Both the position numbers and the translations under genes were made by a program. The notes below the pieces were generated by a model. That model made no database searches, was not told the origin of the DNA, and was given only the letters and a program-made list of their open reading frames with translations. Shown here piece after piece: positions 48,801 to 59,466 of a stretch of DNA of 64,000 nucleotides (its first letter is position 1; the number at the start of each line of letters is the position of its first letter). Source of the stretch: Guillardia theta CCMP2712 (Eukaryota > Cryptophyceae > Pyrenomonadales > Geminigeraceae); contig NW_005434565.1 of the NCBI RefSeq assembly GCF_000315625.1, positions 21,379-85,378 on the forward strand. The letters run 5' to 3'.

Positions 48801-49459
48801 AAGATGTCGTCAAGAACTTTCAAACGTCAGAGCGATCTTGCGGACTTTGTTTGAGAGCGTCGATTGTGTTTTCGACTCCTTCTACCTTCCCTTCTCTGTA
48901 AGTTACGGATCCTGACTTGCGCTGTGATATCTATCCTCTCCTTTCCGTCCTCCCTCACCTCCTCCTCCCCATCTCTCTCTGTCCATCCTGTCTCTCCGTT
49001 TCTGCCGCCTCCCCACCCCTCTCCTCCTCCTCTGATCTTACAAGTATGGTAAGGGCTTGACTCAAGACCAAATCACTCCGATCGAGCATGCAAGGTCCTT
49101 CGGCAACTACAAGGAAATCAGACAATCCGTATCGTCTCTGCTGCTGGATGTAGAAACTTATCTACATAACCTGGAGGCAACCAACACCTGTCAGGTGAAC
49201 ATGATCTGTAGTCTTGTACTTGTCACTTTGTGTCAAGACTGCAAGCAGGACGACACGTCCGAGTCGGTCTGCTGTAGCATCGCACAACTGAGAGGAGTTT
49301 TGAACTCCTTCCTCTCGTCCATCTTTGCCATCAGCCCTGCCATCCTACTCTTCATCAACAATCTACACTCGCACGTTGTCAACATACGCAAGATGTGCTC
49401 CAGAAATCAGTTCCTTCATCACTTTCTCGGGAGGTACAAAGTTCATGCCACCATCTGTC

Positions 49460-49516
<57 letters not shown>

Positions 49517-50335
49517 CCACCACCTCCTCCTCCTCCTCCTCTACCTCCTCCTCCTCTCATCTCACTATGATCATTCTCAGCATCGAGTTGGAGCATTGCC
49601 GGTCGCTGGAGCATGAGATGTCACGGGTCGTTGGGATGTGGAAGAAAGTTCTCGAAGCGAGCAGGCGACTTACGAGCGATGAGAGCGGAGAGCAAGACAA
49701 GGTCAGCGACAGCCCCCTTCTTGTTTGCCGGTCTATGACGGCATTCAAGGCGAAGAAACAAGATTTCATCGTCATCTTCCAGAGATTCGTTGCAGAATGT
49801 CTGGAAGACTGTGAAACTGCAGGTGAGAATTTCAAGATCCTTCAGGGCCAGCTGAAGTTGGACGATGGCAGAGAGACTGATCGGCATTTACGACAAGACA
49901 GCCAAAGAGACCGGTAACATGCTCCTCCTCGCTCTCACTCCCAAGTCCTTTCTCTGAGAATTCCACCCCTCCCTCTCTCCTTTCTCTACCTCCCTCTCCC
50001 TCTAGCTCTCTCCTTCATCTACTTCCCTCTCTCTCCATCTCTCTCCTTCATCTACCTCCAGATCTACCTCCCTCCTTCTCTATCTCCCTCCTTCCCCTTC
50101 TTCTCTCCTCCACGTCCTCTACCCTTCCCATTCCTCTCCTTGCCCGTCTCTCTCTCCCACACTGCATATCCTATCTTACACTGTCGTTCCTCTTCCCCAT
50201 CCTCCTCTTTCCTTTTCTCCTTTCTCGCTGCTGCAGTTTACCGAGGAATCAGCCGGGACATCATGCAGCCACATCGACAGCTTGTCTGCGGTAGGACAAC
50301 AGCCAGCTGATGACATTGGACGAGAGAGAAGATGG

Positions 50336-50366
<31 letters not shown>

Positions 50367-51762
50367 GGAGGAGTGAAGAGAACGGGGACACAGCAAGAGC
50401 AAGGAGTGGAAGCAGAGTAAACTAAGAGAAGTTGAGGGACGCGAGAGGAGGGAGAGGGGGGAGAAGAGGCAATTTTGGGAAAGAAAAGCAAGGATCAGGA
50501 GCGCAAAGGAGAGGAAGGGTGAGTAAAGGCACTGGAAGACAAGGAGGCTTAGGATGGGAACGATGGGCGTCTAATTTGCTTCTCCCTGGCAGAGGAAATC
50601 TGCCGAGCTCTTCCTGCCAACAAGTTCTTCCTGCAACTTCGGCCATCCTTTCATCCCATGTGCCGGTAAGGCGCTAACAATGATAATAGACAAGCATGCA
50701 AGAAACGATTATGGGAATGAAGCGACGAATGGAGTGGTTTAATGGGGAAGGAGGAGGAGGAGGAGGAGGAGGAGGAGGAGGAAGAGGAGGAGGATTTTAA
50801 AGGTGGAGCCTGCAGGCTCTATCTCTACTGCGATGTTCTGGTAATGAGAGGGCAGCCTCTTCCTAAGCTCGCGGTCAAGGCGTACGAGGACGAGACCCCT
50901 CCCTCGCAAGGGGAGAGCAGCAGGCCTGACGACTTCATCCTCCCTCTCGAGGGTCTGCAGGTGCCAACGAATCTTGTCTTGCCCTGCTCACGTATCCTTC
51001 TCAGGCAACGTATGCCATGGAACATGTCCACTTTGAATGTCTCGGGCAAGGTAATGCCTCTCCTCCTCCTCCTCCTCCTCCTCCTCTTTTCCCACCTCAT
51101 CACCACAAAATCCTCGTCCCAAAGTCTTGTTCCCGTCTGATAGAATAATGCAGATGAGAGGACGGCGTTCTGCGACAGCATGAACGCTGCTGCTAATAAC
51201 GAGGATGGTGGGGAAGGGCAGGATAAGAAGGGAGGAGACGACAGGAGAGAAAGTGAAGGATCAGCGAGGAGGAGGAAGTCCGAAACCTCAGACAACATTC
51301 GCTTCGCCGATCTGAGCAGGACGGTGATCCTTGAGGCAGCACAGGAGACAAATATCTGTACGTACTCTATCTCCTCCTCCCTCCTTCTCCTTCTCCTTCT
51401 CCTGCCCCTCCCTCCTTCTCCTTCTCCTTCTCCATCTCCATCTCCATCTCCATCTACACTGCTCTCCTGGGATTGTTCTTCTGACTCTTTTCTCCCTTCT
51501 CGATTCCTTCTCCACATGTTCTCTCCCGGATCAACTTGCTGCTAGACATGCGAGCTGAGGCCTCGCACGACGGAACGGTGAGGTCAAGTCGGTTTGACTC
51601 TAGTCATGCGCTTCACAGGTTCTCACCTCCCGCTTCGGCGTGATCATGTTTGAGATGCCGAGCCAGCAACGAGCACGAGCTTTTGTCGCTGCGCTCAACG
51701 CGTGTGTGACTCAAGCACAGCAGCTTTTGTTGCATCCGTACGAGGAACAAGAGGACATGTAA
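45852..51762 (+). CDS. Multi-exon protein with cyclic-nucleotide-binding-like domain and PH-like C-terminus
   Basis: The start MTLRASTGSDVSLSSAAADA (45852) leads through small exons of unclear order. The best block is CNB-like: IKEGQACDRIYILKSGTVSR (48008-48066), LMDLGDLQSGAVVGLVSTLL (to about 48210), then AEFFVFDPGDAAVESVSVSE and NDFFLDM (48379-48463). These match the E-G-x-x-x-D-x-(I/L)-Y-(I/F)-(I/L)-x-x-G strand and the phosphate-binding-cassette region. The usual PBC arginine is not obvious, so nucleotide binding is doubtful. Helical exons follow (LEHCRSLEHEMSRVVGMWKK; KKQDFIVIFQRFVAECLEDC). The last exons carry YLYCDVLVMRGQ, IRFADLSRTVILEA and SRFGVIMFEMPSQQRARAFV, which look like the final strands and helix of a PH-like domain, and end at a TAA at 51760-51762. 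It may be a membrane-associated signalling protein. One gene versus two is not settled. Confidence 0.5.
47401..47560. repeat. (CCT)n/(CCA)n trinucleotide tract in an intron
   Basis: Interspersed CTC and CAC units on the plus strand. The long polyproline frame across it (47337-47603) is produced by the repeat. The flanking coding-looking exons are not in a frame that would demand it. Confidence 0.75.
48671..48746. repeat. (GGGA)n-rich tract
   Basis: Purine tract with GGAGG units passing into tandem GGGA units (48718-48745), inside the CNB-domain gene and probably intronic. Confidence 0.7.
49461..49516. repeat. (ATC)n microsatellite in an intron of the CNB-domain gene
   Basis: About 18 ATC units followed by CACCACCTCC and (CTC)n to about 49557. 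It separates the helical exon near 49400 from the one beginning IELEHCRSLEHE. Confidence 0.85.
50744..50795. repeat. (GGA)n microsatellite
   Basis: GGA units just before the exon that encodes LYLYCDVLVMRG, in the 3' part of the CNB-domain gene. Confidence 0.8.
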
Positions 51763-51814
51763 TGAATGTGAACATCTTCGCTTGTTCTAGCTGGAATGGC
51801 GGACGAACTCCTCC

Positions 51815-53283
51815 TCAAGCTTCCGTAAACACACTTCGACCTGTTGAGAAATACTCTCCTCCTCTCCCGTACATGGAGCCGTTGAGCATGCTGGTATCGT
51901 GAAAGGAGCTGCAATAGCGGTCAACGGCCTGAAGCCGAAGGAGGGAGCCTTCAGGGAGTTACCTGGTGTACTCGGCGAAGGCATGAGCAGACGCGAGCTT
52001 GCCGCCGTAGACCTCATCGTACTCCTTGTCGAACCTCTAAAGCAGGAGCATGAGTAACAGACAGCGGCGAGGGAGACAGAGAGGAAAGAGGCAAGGTGGG
52101 CACGAAGCACAGGAGCGGGACCGAGGAAAGCAGGAGAGGACAAGAAGTTTGCGGCACGCACTAGGAGGTTTTCAATCGAGCTCTTCATGGACTGGTTGGT
52201 CGAGTTGATCTGCTGAATCGCCTCTTCGCTCGGCAGGTCAGGAACCAAAGGGTTTGAGAAAAAGGAGGGGAGGAGCAGGAGGGTGGAGCAGGAGGGGAGG
52301 AGGCGAGGAGGGGGAGGGAGGCGAGGAGGGGTGGAGGCGAGGAGGAGGTGGGAGGCGAGGAGGGGTGGAGGCGAGGAGGGGTGGGAGGCGAGGGAGTGGG
52401 GGAGGAGGCGAGGGAGGGGTGGGAGGCGAGGGAGGGGTGGGNNNNNNNNNNNNNNNNNNNNNNNNNNNNNNNNNNNNNNNNNNNNNNNNNNNNNNNNNNN
52501 NNNNNNNNNNNNNNNNNNNNNNNNNNNNNNNNNNNNNNNNNGGGGAGGAGCAGGAGGGGTGGGAGCAGGAGGGGTGGGAGCAGGAGGGGTGGGAGCAGGA
52601 GGGGGAGGAGCAGGAGGGGGAGGAGCAGGAGCAGGAGGGAGAAGGCAGGACTCACTCGTGAGGTTCTCTCGCACGACTCCCAGACTCGGACGCACTTCAT
52701 CTCTCACTTGCTGGATGACTTGCCTGGGCTCCTGCCACCTCCTGCGGTACCTGCCGACGACACATGAGAGGAGGGGAGGAAGGGGGAAGAGGCGGCTGAC
52801 TCGATCTCGCGCTGCTCCATGACGAAGCGCATCTGCTGGGCCTCATCGAGGATCTTGCGGTCTGTCGCTATCAGGGTCTCGTGCTGCGACCGGAGATGCT
52901 GGACTCCTGACTTGGTTCTGAACGCGTCCAACCTGAGCCCCTCCACCCCCGTCCCCCCGTTGCTCTGACTCCAGGCCCTGCCACCTTGTATCAGGAGCAT
53001 CAAACGCGACGTGCGTCACCTGGAGTTGTACGGCATAGAGCTGCTCGCGGGACCCACATCGTCCTCCCTCCTGCATGGCGTCATGCCGGCAAACTGCCGC
53101 GACGTTTATGCGCAACCTGATGAATCCCGAATAGGACCAGGAGAGAGGCGTGGAAGATCTGAAAGCTGTGAGAAGGAGCCAAGTCAGCAAGGCATGGCAG
53201 AGCAGAGCAAGCCCTCTACCCGATGAAGCAGACGGAGACTGCACAGGAGAGTATCTTATCCCGTACGACATCTGTGAAACCAA
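51815..53283 (-). CDS. Coiled-coil protein of unknown function
   Basis: Minus-strand exons with clear coding character but no certain family. In order: MSYGIRYSPVQSPSASS (about 53283, possible start), SGFIRLRINVAAVCRHDAMQ, a long helix (FRTKSGVQHLRSQHETLIAT, then DRKILDEAQQMRFVMEQREIES, 52940-52790), VIQQVRDEVRPSLGVVREN (about 52680), LPSEEAIQQINSTNQSMKSS with IENLL (about 52190), and RFDKEYDEVYGGKLASAHAF with AEYTR (52035-51961), then a short last exon with a stop near 51815. The R-S-Q-H-x-x-L...K-I-L-D-x-A heptads recall Golgi Qb-SNAREs such as membrin, but I see no C-terminal membrane anchor, so I do not make that call. The gene converges on the CNB-domain gene, whose stop is only about 50 bp away. 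A 100-N gap lies in one intron. Confidence 0.5.
52254..52660. repeat. G-rich minisatellite interrupted by a 100-N gap
   Basis: On the plus strand GAGGCGAGGAGGGGTGG-type units (left of the gap) and GTGGGAGCAGGAGGG-type units of about 18 bp (right of it) flank exactly 100 N at 52442-52541. The two sides have different unit sequences, so at least two repeat families meet in the missing part. It lies in an intron of the coiled-coil gene, where the sense strand is pyrimidine-rich. Confidence 0.85.
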
Positions 53284-53378
53284 ACAACGGACGTTATCTC
53301 AGTGTTAGATGCTGCCATGACCCAAACACTTGTTTGCATGATCCCTAATCCTTCTTCCTCTTGTTCGTCCCATCTCGT

Positions 53379-53414
53379 TAGTGCATCTTCTAGTGCATCT
53401 TCTAGTGCATCTTA
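53379..53414. repeat. 12-bp tandem repeat, three copies
   Basis: TAGTGCATCTTC three times in a row, the last copy ending in A, upstream of the coiled-coil gene. Confidence 0.75.
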
Positions 53415-53586
53415 GTTGCAACTTGAGCTTGGTTCCAGGTCTCTCATCATTGTGTGCTTCCCTTCTCTGCTGCCATTGTGAGTACATGCCAGTTGTCTGC
53501 AGCTTCTCGTCCTCCTCCTCCTCCTCCCTCCTCTTCGCTGTCAGTCCGACGGTCTCCGCCATTCACTTCCCAACTCAAATAGGTCC

Positions 53587-54148
53587 GCCAACTGGGTCCC
53601 GGGGGGCCCCGGGCGCGGATCACCGAGCGGTTCAGCGGGGGGGCGCCGCGGGGCCCGGGGCGGGCTGCGCGGCCGGGCGGCGGCGTGTCATGGCATGCTG
53701 AGGTGCTCCGCCGGGCTCACCGTCGGTCCGGGACGGGACAATGGGGCCCTGGCAGTGTCGAGTGACGGGGGACAGCAGTAGGCAGGAATAGGTTTGTTTC
53801 TCGCTGTCTTTTCTCTCCTCGCCGTATGGCTCAGCGCCTAGTACCGTGCGTGTAAGTCGAATGATGATTGAGCGGGCAATGCAGTCATAGTGGTTATAAA
53901 AGTTTTATCCCATCGGACTCTGGCCGGCGGCGGGGCCGCTCACTGGCCACGGTCCGGTGATCGGATCGGACTGGCAGGCTCGCGGCCGCCCCGGCCGGGC
54001 GCCCCGGCCCGGCGGGCGGCGGCCCGGGCAGTCCGACGAGGCTGACCGCTCATGTCAGCCTCCGAGTCCGTCAACCACCGTACGGTCCCGGGTCCGGAGT
54101 ACGGTACGGTCCGACCGCCGAGTGGCAACTGATCACCGGGACTCCGTG
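53587..54148. other. GC-rich island of foreign composition
   Basis: Two blocks (about 53587-53720 and 53925-54130) consist of GGGCCCCGGG, CGCGGCCGGGCGG and GCGGCCGCCCCGGCCGGGCG strings, far richer in CpG and GpC than anything else in the window. Between them lies a unique segment with TTATAAAAG near 53895. I see no protein frame with sense and no recognisable rRNA or tRNA. The style is that of a ribosomal-DNA spacer or a repeat-rich heterochromatic fragment, but this is inference. Confidence 0.5.
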
Positions 54149-54473
54149 ACGTATGCCAGCCGTGCCAGTCAGATAGCGCCGAGTTAACAAAAACTCTCCT
54201 GTAAACCAAGACTACTTACGTGTTTGCGAGGCGGCCAATGTAGCGTGTGTGGACGAAGAGGGGGCTTTCCTAGCCGTCTTGCTAAGGTCCTCTCATGTCT
54301 GGATGCTTGGGTTTCACATCCTAGCATACAGTCTATCTCTCATGTGCTCCTCAATTCTGGATTTGTGTGCATTAAACTCGGTCTTGAGCAAAAACTGTCT
54401 TGTTACAACTAAGGTCGATGTGATATCTGCGTGACTTTGGACTAGTGCAAGTCTAACAAACTTGTATTCCGTC
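54149..54473. repeat. 325-bp direct repeat, left copy
   Basis: ACGTATGCCAGCCGTGCCAG... to ...CTTGTATTCCGTC. It is repeated 1212 bp downstream with one difference seen (54447 G versus 55659 A). No TG...CA ends and no target-site duplication flank the pair. The 62- and 61-codon open frames inside both copies are identical only because the DNA is. Confidence 0.95.
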
Positions 54474-55360
54474 GGTTATGAGCCTCGATTACATGCTCAA
54501 TCATCATGATCTTATATTTGGTTACTCCGTTGAATTGTTTACTGGAGTTTTTTCTTTCTTGGTATTGTTTTCCCGTTGCTGTTGAAAACTCATGCAAATT
54601 CTATCAAGCTTTACACATTCGGATGACTCCTCTCTTCAATCAGGCTCTCTTTCTAGCCGCAAGTTGTTTAGGCCTCTCATCTCAGCCTCAATTTGTTTGA
54701 TTGATCTTCGAATAGGAAAAACAAGCCTTTCCCCAGCCAGATTGGTCGGTCGAATATCTGCTTAACCGTGTGGAAACGCACTTGAAGCTGATTCGATTCT
54801 TATTTTTCTTGATCTTTGAGTAGGATCAAATGGAACTACCAGGAGATCTGGCGGAAGTTTTCATGTCATGGAGCTAGGCTGTGGCATGCATATCTGGAGC
54901 TACTTCTGGATCGGCGAACAAGGTACAACTGCACAACAATCTTCGAATGCCTTGAAACGGATGTTCCATCTCGCGGCAGCAATCTCTGGTCACAAGTTCT
55001 TTACGGTTCAAAATTTATCTTTTGGTCTTCAAATGCCGGCGGGCACGCTCTCTCTCTCTCTCTCTCTGTTATCTGAACTCCGAAGTTCTCTCCTCAGACT
55101 CTCTTATCTTATCCTCCTTCTCTCGTCATTGCATCAGCTCGCCAGGCATCTCCCTTATCTCTGCACTGCACATCTAATAGCCCTGCATGAAAATCTTCTT
55201 CAGAATGGACAATCCTTGAATGGTTATTGCCCACTCAGCATGACTGTGAACTTGACGTTGTATCATCGTATCTTGACTTGGATCTGCTGACATTCTTCTT
55301 TGTGTGACTTTCTGACGTCCGATGTAACGTACTATTTCAGAAACTCGGGGGGAGGATGGA
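54474..55360. other. 887-bp segment between the 325-bp direct repeats
   Basis: Moderately AT-rich unique sequence. A plus-strand open frame at 54868-55290 (140 codons, Leu/Ser-rich C-terminal half) runs through a (CT)n stretch at 55051-55066. It has no motif of reverse transcriptase, integrase or transposase, and I do not call it a gene. Confidence 0.45.
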
Positions 55361-55685
55361 ACGTATGCCAGCCGTGCCAGTCAGATAGCGCCGAGTTAAC
55401 AAAAACTCTCCTGTAAACCAAGACTACTTACGTGTTTGCGAGGCGGCCAATGTAGCGTGTGTGGACGAAGAGGGGGCTTTCCTAGCCGTCTTGCTAAGGT
55501 CCTCTCATGTCTGGATGCTTGGGTTTCACATCCTAGCATACAGTCTATCTCTCATGTGCTCCTCAATTCTGGATTTGTGTGCATTAAACTCGGTCTTGAG
55601 CAAAAACTGTCTTGTTACAACTAAGGTCGATGTGATATCTGCGTGACTTTGGACTAGTACAAGTCTAACAAACTTGTATTCCGTC
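55361..55685. repeat. 325-bp direct repeat, right copy
   Basis: Same 325 bases as 54149-54473 with one substitution. It is followed at once by a short GC-rich block (55686-55725: CCGCCGGGGCCCGGGGCCGG), as the left copy is preceded by one. This suggests an alternating unit of GC island and 325-bp element. Confidence 0.95.
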
Positions 55686-56608
55686 AGCAACCGCCGCCGG
55701 GGCCCGGGGCCGGACCCGGGCCGCTTGGGAATGAGATGGGATGAGGTTCCTGTCTGTCTACAGCAACGATGCTGCTTCGGGTGGGGTACTTAGAAAAGGA
55801 CTTTTGGGGGTGGGGGACTTTTGGGGGTGGGCTTTCCTAGCCTATAACAACCGGGGTAAGGAGAGGAAAGGGTGGGGTACTTTGAAGGTAAAAGGAGGGG
55901 TGGGGTTGATCAAACATGACGGGTGGTGGCACAGTACATCAGGAGGGGTGATCACGTCGCACATAGAGTAATGGCGGACAAGGTAAGCGACGAAGACGGA
56001 AGAGGAAGGCATGGCGTGGGGGGAGGTGATCAGAAGAGCATGACATCTCAATGAGATGCCAAAAGTAAACCAGAAGATGTTTGGGGGCAGGAGAACGTGC
56101 GTAAGATATGACTGCGTAGGAGAACTCAACAAGGAATCGAGAACAAAAAGGTTTATGAGGAAGTGGTTGGGAGCACTAATCTAGCTCATGTTGAGAACCA
56201 TCAGTCAATGTTGTGTTTATCTTTGCATCAATCGAACATTATCATGGCTTTGAATCATCAAAATGTGTAAACTCTCTCCCCATAGAATTGGGAACAGGGT
56301 TCTCGAATGTAGAGACCACAATCTTCTACAAAAAGTGGTACGAGTAGAAGGGATAGGAATGCTTAGTTGTAATCACTGCTTAGTACTTTTTGATAGAATC
56401 AAGAATTTCCGACTTTTGATTTCTGCCATCTTATCGCTTGATGTTGATCATGTCTACTGGTTTGATTTCAATGGATTTGGTGACGACCAAGGACGAGTGA
56501 AACGATTCCTTGATTAAGAATCCTTCGCCGTGATTTCCTTTCCTCTTTCACCACCACCATATCTGCTTGCATTTGTACTTGCTGCTGCTGCAACTTCTCC
56601 TGACGAAT
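55686..56608. other. Intergenic region upstream of TSG101
   Basis: A GC-rich block to 55725, then G-rich runs (55780-55960) including a tandem pair of ACTTTTGGGGGTGGG-like units at 55799-55829. 56150-56600 is AT-rich and must contain the TSG101 promoter and first exon, which I could not fix. A plus-strand frame at 56263-56517 (84 codons) has mixed composition but no motif. Confidence 0.45.
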
Positions 56609-58011
56609 GTCACTGACTTGGATCAACAGCTTGCTGGATTACTTGACCAGGTTCAGTATTCGAATAAGTCTCGCCTGCTCGATGATTGTTTGCAATTGAG
56701 CGATATGAAGAGTCTTTCGCCAAAAATTGACATGCTGGGTAAGAAAATGTGAACCATGGTGTTAGAATTCTCACCATCTCTAAACAGTGAAGAACGATGG
56801 CTCCGAAAACCAACTCATTTGTCTGGATGGGACAATTCCTATGTTCTACAATCAGAAGAAGTATAACTGTCCGGTGAGGATCTGGTTCTGCCTGGACTAT
56901 CCCAAGAGTCCACCGATCTGCTACGTCACTCCGACACGCGACATGGGCATCAAGCCTCGCCATGTCCACGTGGACAGTGCAGGGTTCATATACCATCAAT
57001 ACCTCACCCAGTGGAGCGACTCATCTTCCGTGAAGGAGCTCGTCGCCACCTTGAAAAACGTCTTCAGTCGGGAGCCTCCAGTATATGCCAAGAGCTCGAG
57101 CTCAGCAGGAGCTCGACTCACTTCGTCCACGAGCAACGGCTCTCAAGCTCAGCCTCCTGTTCGCCCTATCCCGCCGAACCCGGTGGCAAATCCTCCCATG
57201 GAGCATCTTGTGGCCTCGCAGCCCAACGAGCGAGTTCACGATGATTCTTATTTCGGTCCTATGCCCCGACATTCTTCGATGCCTCCTGTTGTGTCCTCCG
57301 AACCGTCGAGGCCACACCCTGAGGAGCAAGCAGCTGTTAATCGACAATCCACGGAGGAGGAGTCAAGATTAACTTTTGTTGCGATGACATTCAGCAAGAT
57401 AGAGGTGATTGCGTGTTGTTAATCCAGTTTCGGGATGATGATTGCTGTTTGTCACAATTCAGGACAAGTATGACCGATTTCGACGCGAAAACGATTCAGA
57501 GTTTGATGCTTATCAGCTCAAGCAGAAAGATATGGATATAACATTTCAAAAACTTCACGACTACAAAATTCGCTTGACGCAAGAAAGAGATCGTTTATTC
57601 AAGATGCTCGAAGAGTAAGTTGCATTATCATCATCGGCTTCAATTTATTGATATCTGCTGCAGGTTGGATGCGGCTGAGCAAACCATCGAGAGAGTTCAG
57701 GAAGATTTGCAAAGTTCTTCGCAGGAGCCTGTGGAAAACACTTTGAAGTGCCACGATACCATGGCCGATCAACTTCTACAAGCTGTCTGCCATGACAAGG
57801 CGATCGAAGATACTTTGTATGAGGTGAGTTGATGTCTGCTGTCCCGTAATGGCCTGACTCATGTGCTAAGCTCGATAAGGCGTTGGATGACTCCAAGATC
57901 GAAACGCACACATATCTCAAGATCGTTCACAAGCTTTCGCGGGAGCAGTTCTTTCAGAAGGAGCTCATCAACAAGATTCTTGCTCGCAGGAAGCAACTAG
58001 GCGTCTACTAA
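56609..58011 (+). CDS. TSG101: TSG101/VPS23 subunit of ESCRT-I (first exon not located)
   Basis: Binds ubiquitinated cargo and P-(T/S)-AP motifs in endosomal sorting. The N-terminal UEV domain is spread over exons: VTDLDQQLAGLLDQVQ, SRLLDDCLQLSDMKSLSPKI, then VKNDGSENQLICLDGTIPMF, YNCPVRIWFCLDYPKSPPIC, YVTPTRDMGIKPRHVHVDSA, YLTQWSDSSSVKELVATLKN and FSREPPVYAK. As in other UEV proteins the E2 active-site Cys region is degenerate. A Pro/Ser-rich linker follows (PPVRPIPPNPVANPP), then a coiled-coil stalk (DKYDRFRRENDSEFDAYQLK; LHDYKIRLTQERDRLFKMLE), and the C-terminal core or steadiness box: LDKALDDSKIETHTYLKIVH, KLSREQFFQKELINKILARR, KQLGVY, stop 58009-58011. Short GT-AG introns join all of these in frame. 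The start ATG must lie upstream of 56609. Confidence 0.94.
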
Positions 58012-58768
58012 TCTTTGATTGATTCTTTTCCCTGCAACAAAACCTACTCACAGTGAGTTGGAGACATTGACATGACATCATGGCTGTTCAACCTGTCCAA
58101 GTCATCGACCAACATGATCATCACTGACATGAAATCAATGGATATATCGCTGATTTCCCTTTCCCTCTTCCATCATCAGAACGGCTGCAGCTGAAGAATG
58201 AAGCAGAAATAAAGAGAGGGAGAAAGAGATTAGTAGGTGTGCAGGTCAAATAGAATTGGCGTAAGCAGGAATGCGTCATTGACCTACATTTAGAAAGCAA
58301 AAAATCATAAAAAATTCAGCCATACCAACTTGATTGGCTTTACTTCAACAACAGGCCATGAGACGTTATTAGAAAACTGCCGAGGGAGAAAGCACCAAGT
58401 AGAACAGAAAAATTGGACTGCTGTTCATTCCAGCCGGCTTTATTCTGTTCTCACTTTCCGTGCCCAGCTTCTTGTCACCATTTTGCTCATGGTTTCCATC
58501 CCAGGCTTGCTCCCAACCACAATAAGTCTAAGCCAAGAGCGCCATGGAGTGGCAAAACAAAGTGAGCCGCCATGTTGCATATTGTCCGCGGAATGCGATG
58601 GGGGATACCAGCAACACCAGGCCTAGAGTCTCCACCTTGAATTCCATGAAACCATTCCTCCCAACCCCAAAGACAAGAAGTCATCGGAAGGGAAATACCT
58701 TGCTCCCTCCACCCCTTGGAGCCGAGAATCGAGGCACCCCTCCCCTCTCCCTCTCATGAGGGAGGAAC
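58012..58768. other. Intergenic region downstream of TSG101
   Basis: 3' flank of TSG101. No repeated element, RNA gene or convincing coding exon seen. A minus-strand frame at 58487-58684 could be a later exon of the small gene at 58769-58891, if the GTAAGT at that gene's 3' end is used as a donor. Nothing else supports it. Confidence 0.35.
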
Positions 58769-58891
58769 TTACTTGGAAGGGGCAGGAGGCAGCTCTCTCT
58801 TCTTGATAAAGAGACCTGCTCCTGCAGCGGTGATCAGGACGGCGATCTTTGCGCCCATGCGACCCAACTCGAGCATGTTGGATGAACTCAT
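58769..58891 (-). CDS. Possible 40-residue single-span membrane protein
   Basis: The frame MSSSNMLELGRMGAKIAVLI (58891 downward) continues TAAGAGLFIKKRELPPAPSK and stops at TAA. The central IAVLITAAGAGLFI would make one short membrane helix flanked by basic residues (KKR), with a Pro-rich tail. That is the layout of small mitochondrial outer-membrane or assembly subunits, but I recognise no family. The last codons contain GTAAGT, a perfect donor, so this may instead be the first exon of a longer gene. The G-rich tract begins right upstream of the ATG. Confidence 0.4.
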   Translation of the reverse strand: MSSSNMLELGRMGAKIAVLITAAGAGLFIKKRELPPAPSK

Positions 58892-58919
58892 GGCGGCGGG
58901 TGCGAGGATGCTGATGGAT

Positions 58920-59330
58920 TCAGATGGGGTAGGGTGATGACATGGGGGTGGAATTGTGGAATCGAGGGGGTGATGGATGATTTTGAGTAGGTGGGGGTGT
59001 AGCCTTTGAAATTGAGAATATCCAATGGAGGGGTTGAAGACAGATAATTGCATGGTGGGGGTACTCAGATATGGGGACATAAGTATCATGGGTGGGGGTA
59101 CACAAATACCTTTTGATGGAGGTACATCAGTGGTCATGTGGGGGTGGTGAAGGGGGTATACGGGGGTATTGAGGGTGGGGTTCTGTATTTCTCTCGATTA
59201 TCTCTGCGAGAGGGGGTATAAACGCCCTTCAATATGATGGTAGGGGGTCCATGTGACAGGTTGGATCCTCGTGGTGAAGGTGGGGTGGGTGGTAGGGGTA
59301 GGGGGAAGAGGCGTAAGAGACGAAAAGGTG
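58920..59330. repeat. G-rich GGGGGT tract
   Basis: Runs of GGGGTAGGG, GGGGGTGG and GGGGTA recur every 15-40 bases on the plus strand. They resemble the tract at 43330-44275 in composition, and both lie just upstream of a minus-strand gene start. Confidence 0.65.
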
Positions 59331-59466
59331 AGAGGATGAGCGGGCTGAGTGGGGATGCGGGTAAAGAGTATGAGGGGGATGAGAAGGATCAGCATGAGGG
59401 TCCCATGAGACTCATCGATCGCAGAAGCGACATGCTGAGGTAGCAGCAGCTGCGACTCCTCGCCCA

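Noticed and set aside
52790-52945. Golgi Qb-SNARE (membrin-like)
   Set aside because: Heptad pattern is similar, but no C-terminal transmembrane anchor is visible and several exons follow that do not fit a SNARE.
53587-54148. Ribosomal RNA gene fragment
   Set aside because: GC-rich style suggests rDNA, but I could not find any conserved rRNA stretch. Only a spacer-like origin remains possible.
54149-55685. LTR retrotransposon
   Set aside because: The direct repeats lack TG...CA ends and a target-site duplication, and the 887-bp interior encodes no reverse transcriptase, integrase or capsid motif. No primer-binding site was seen.
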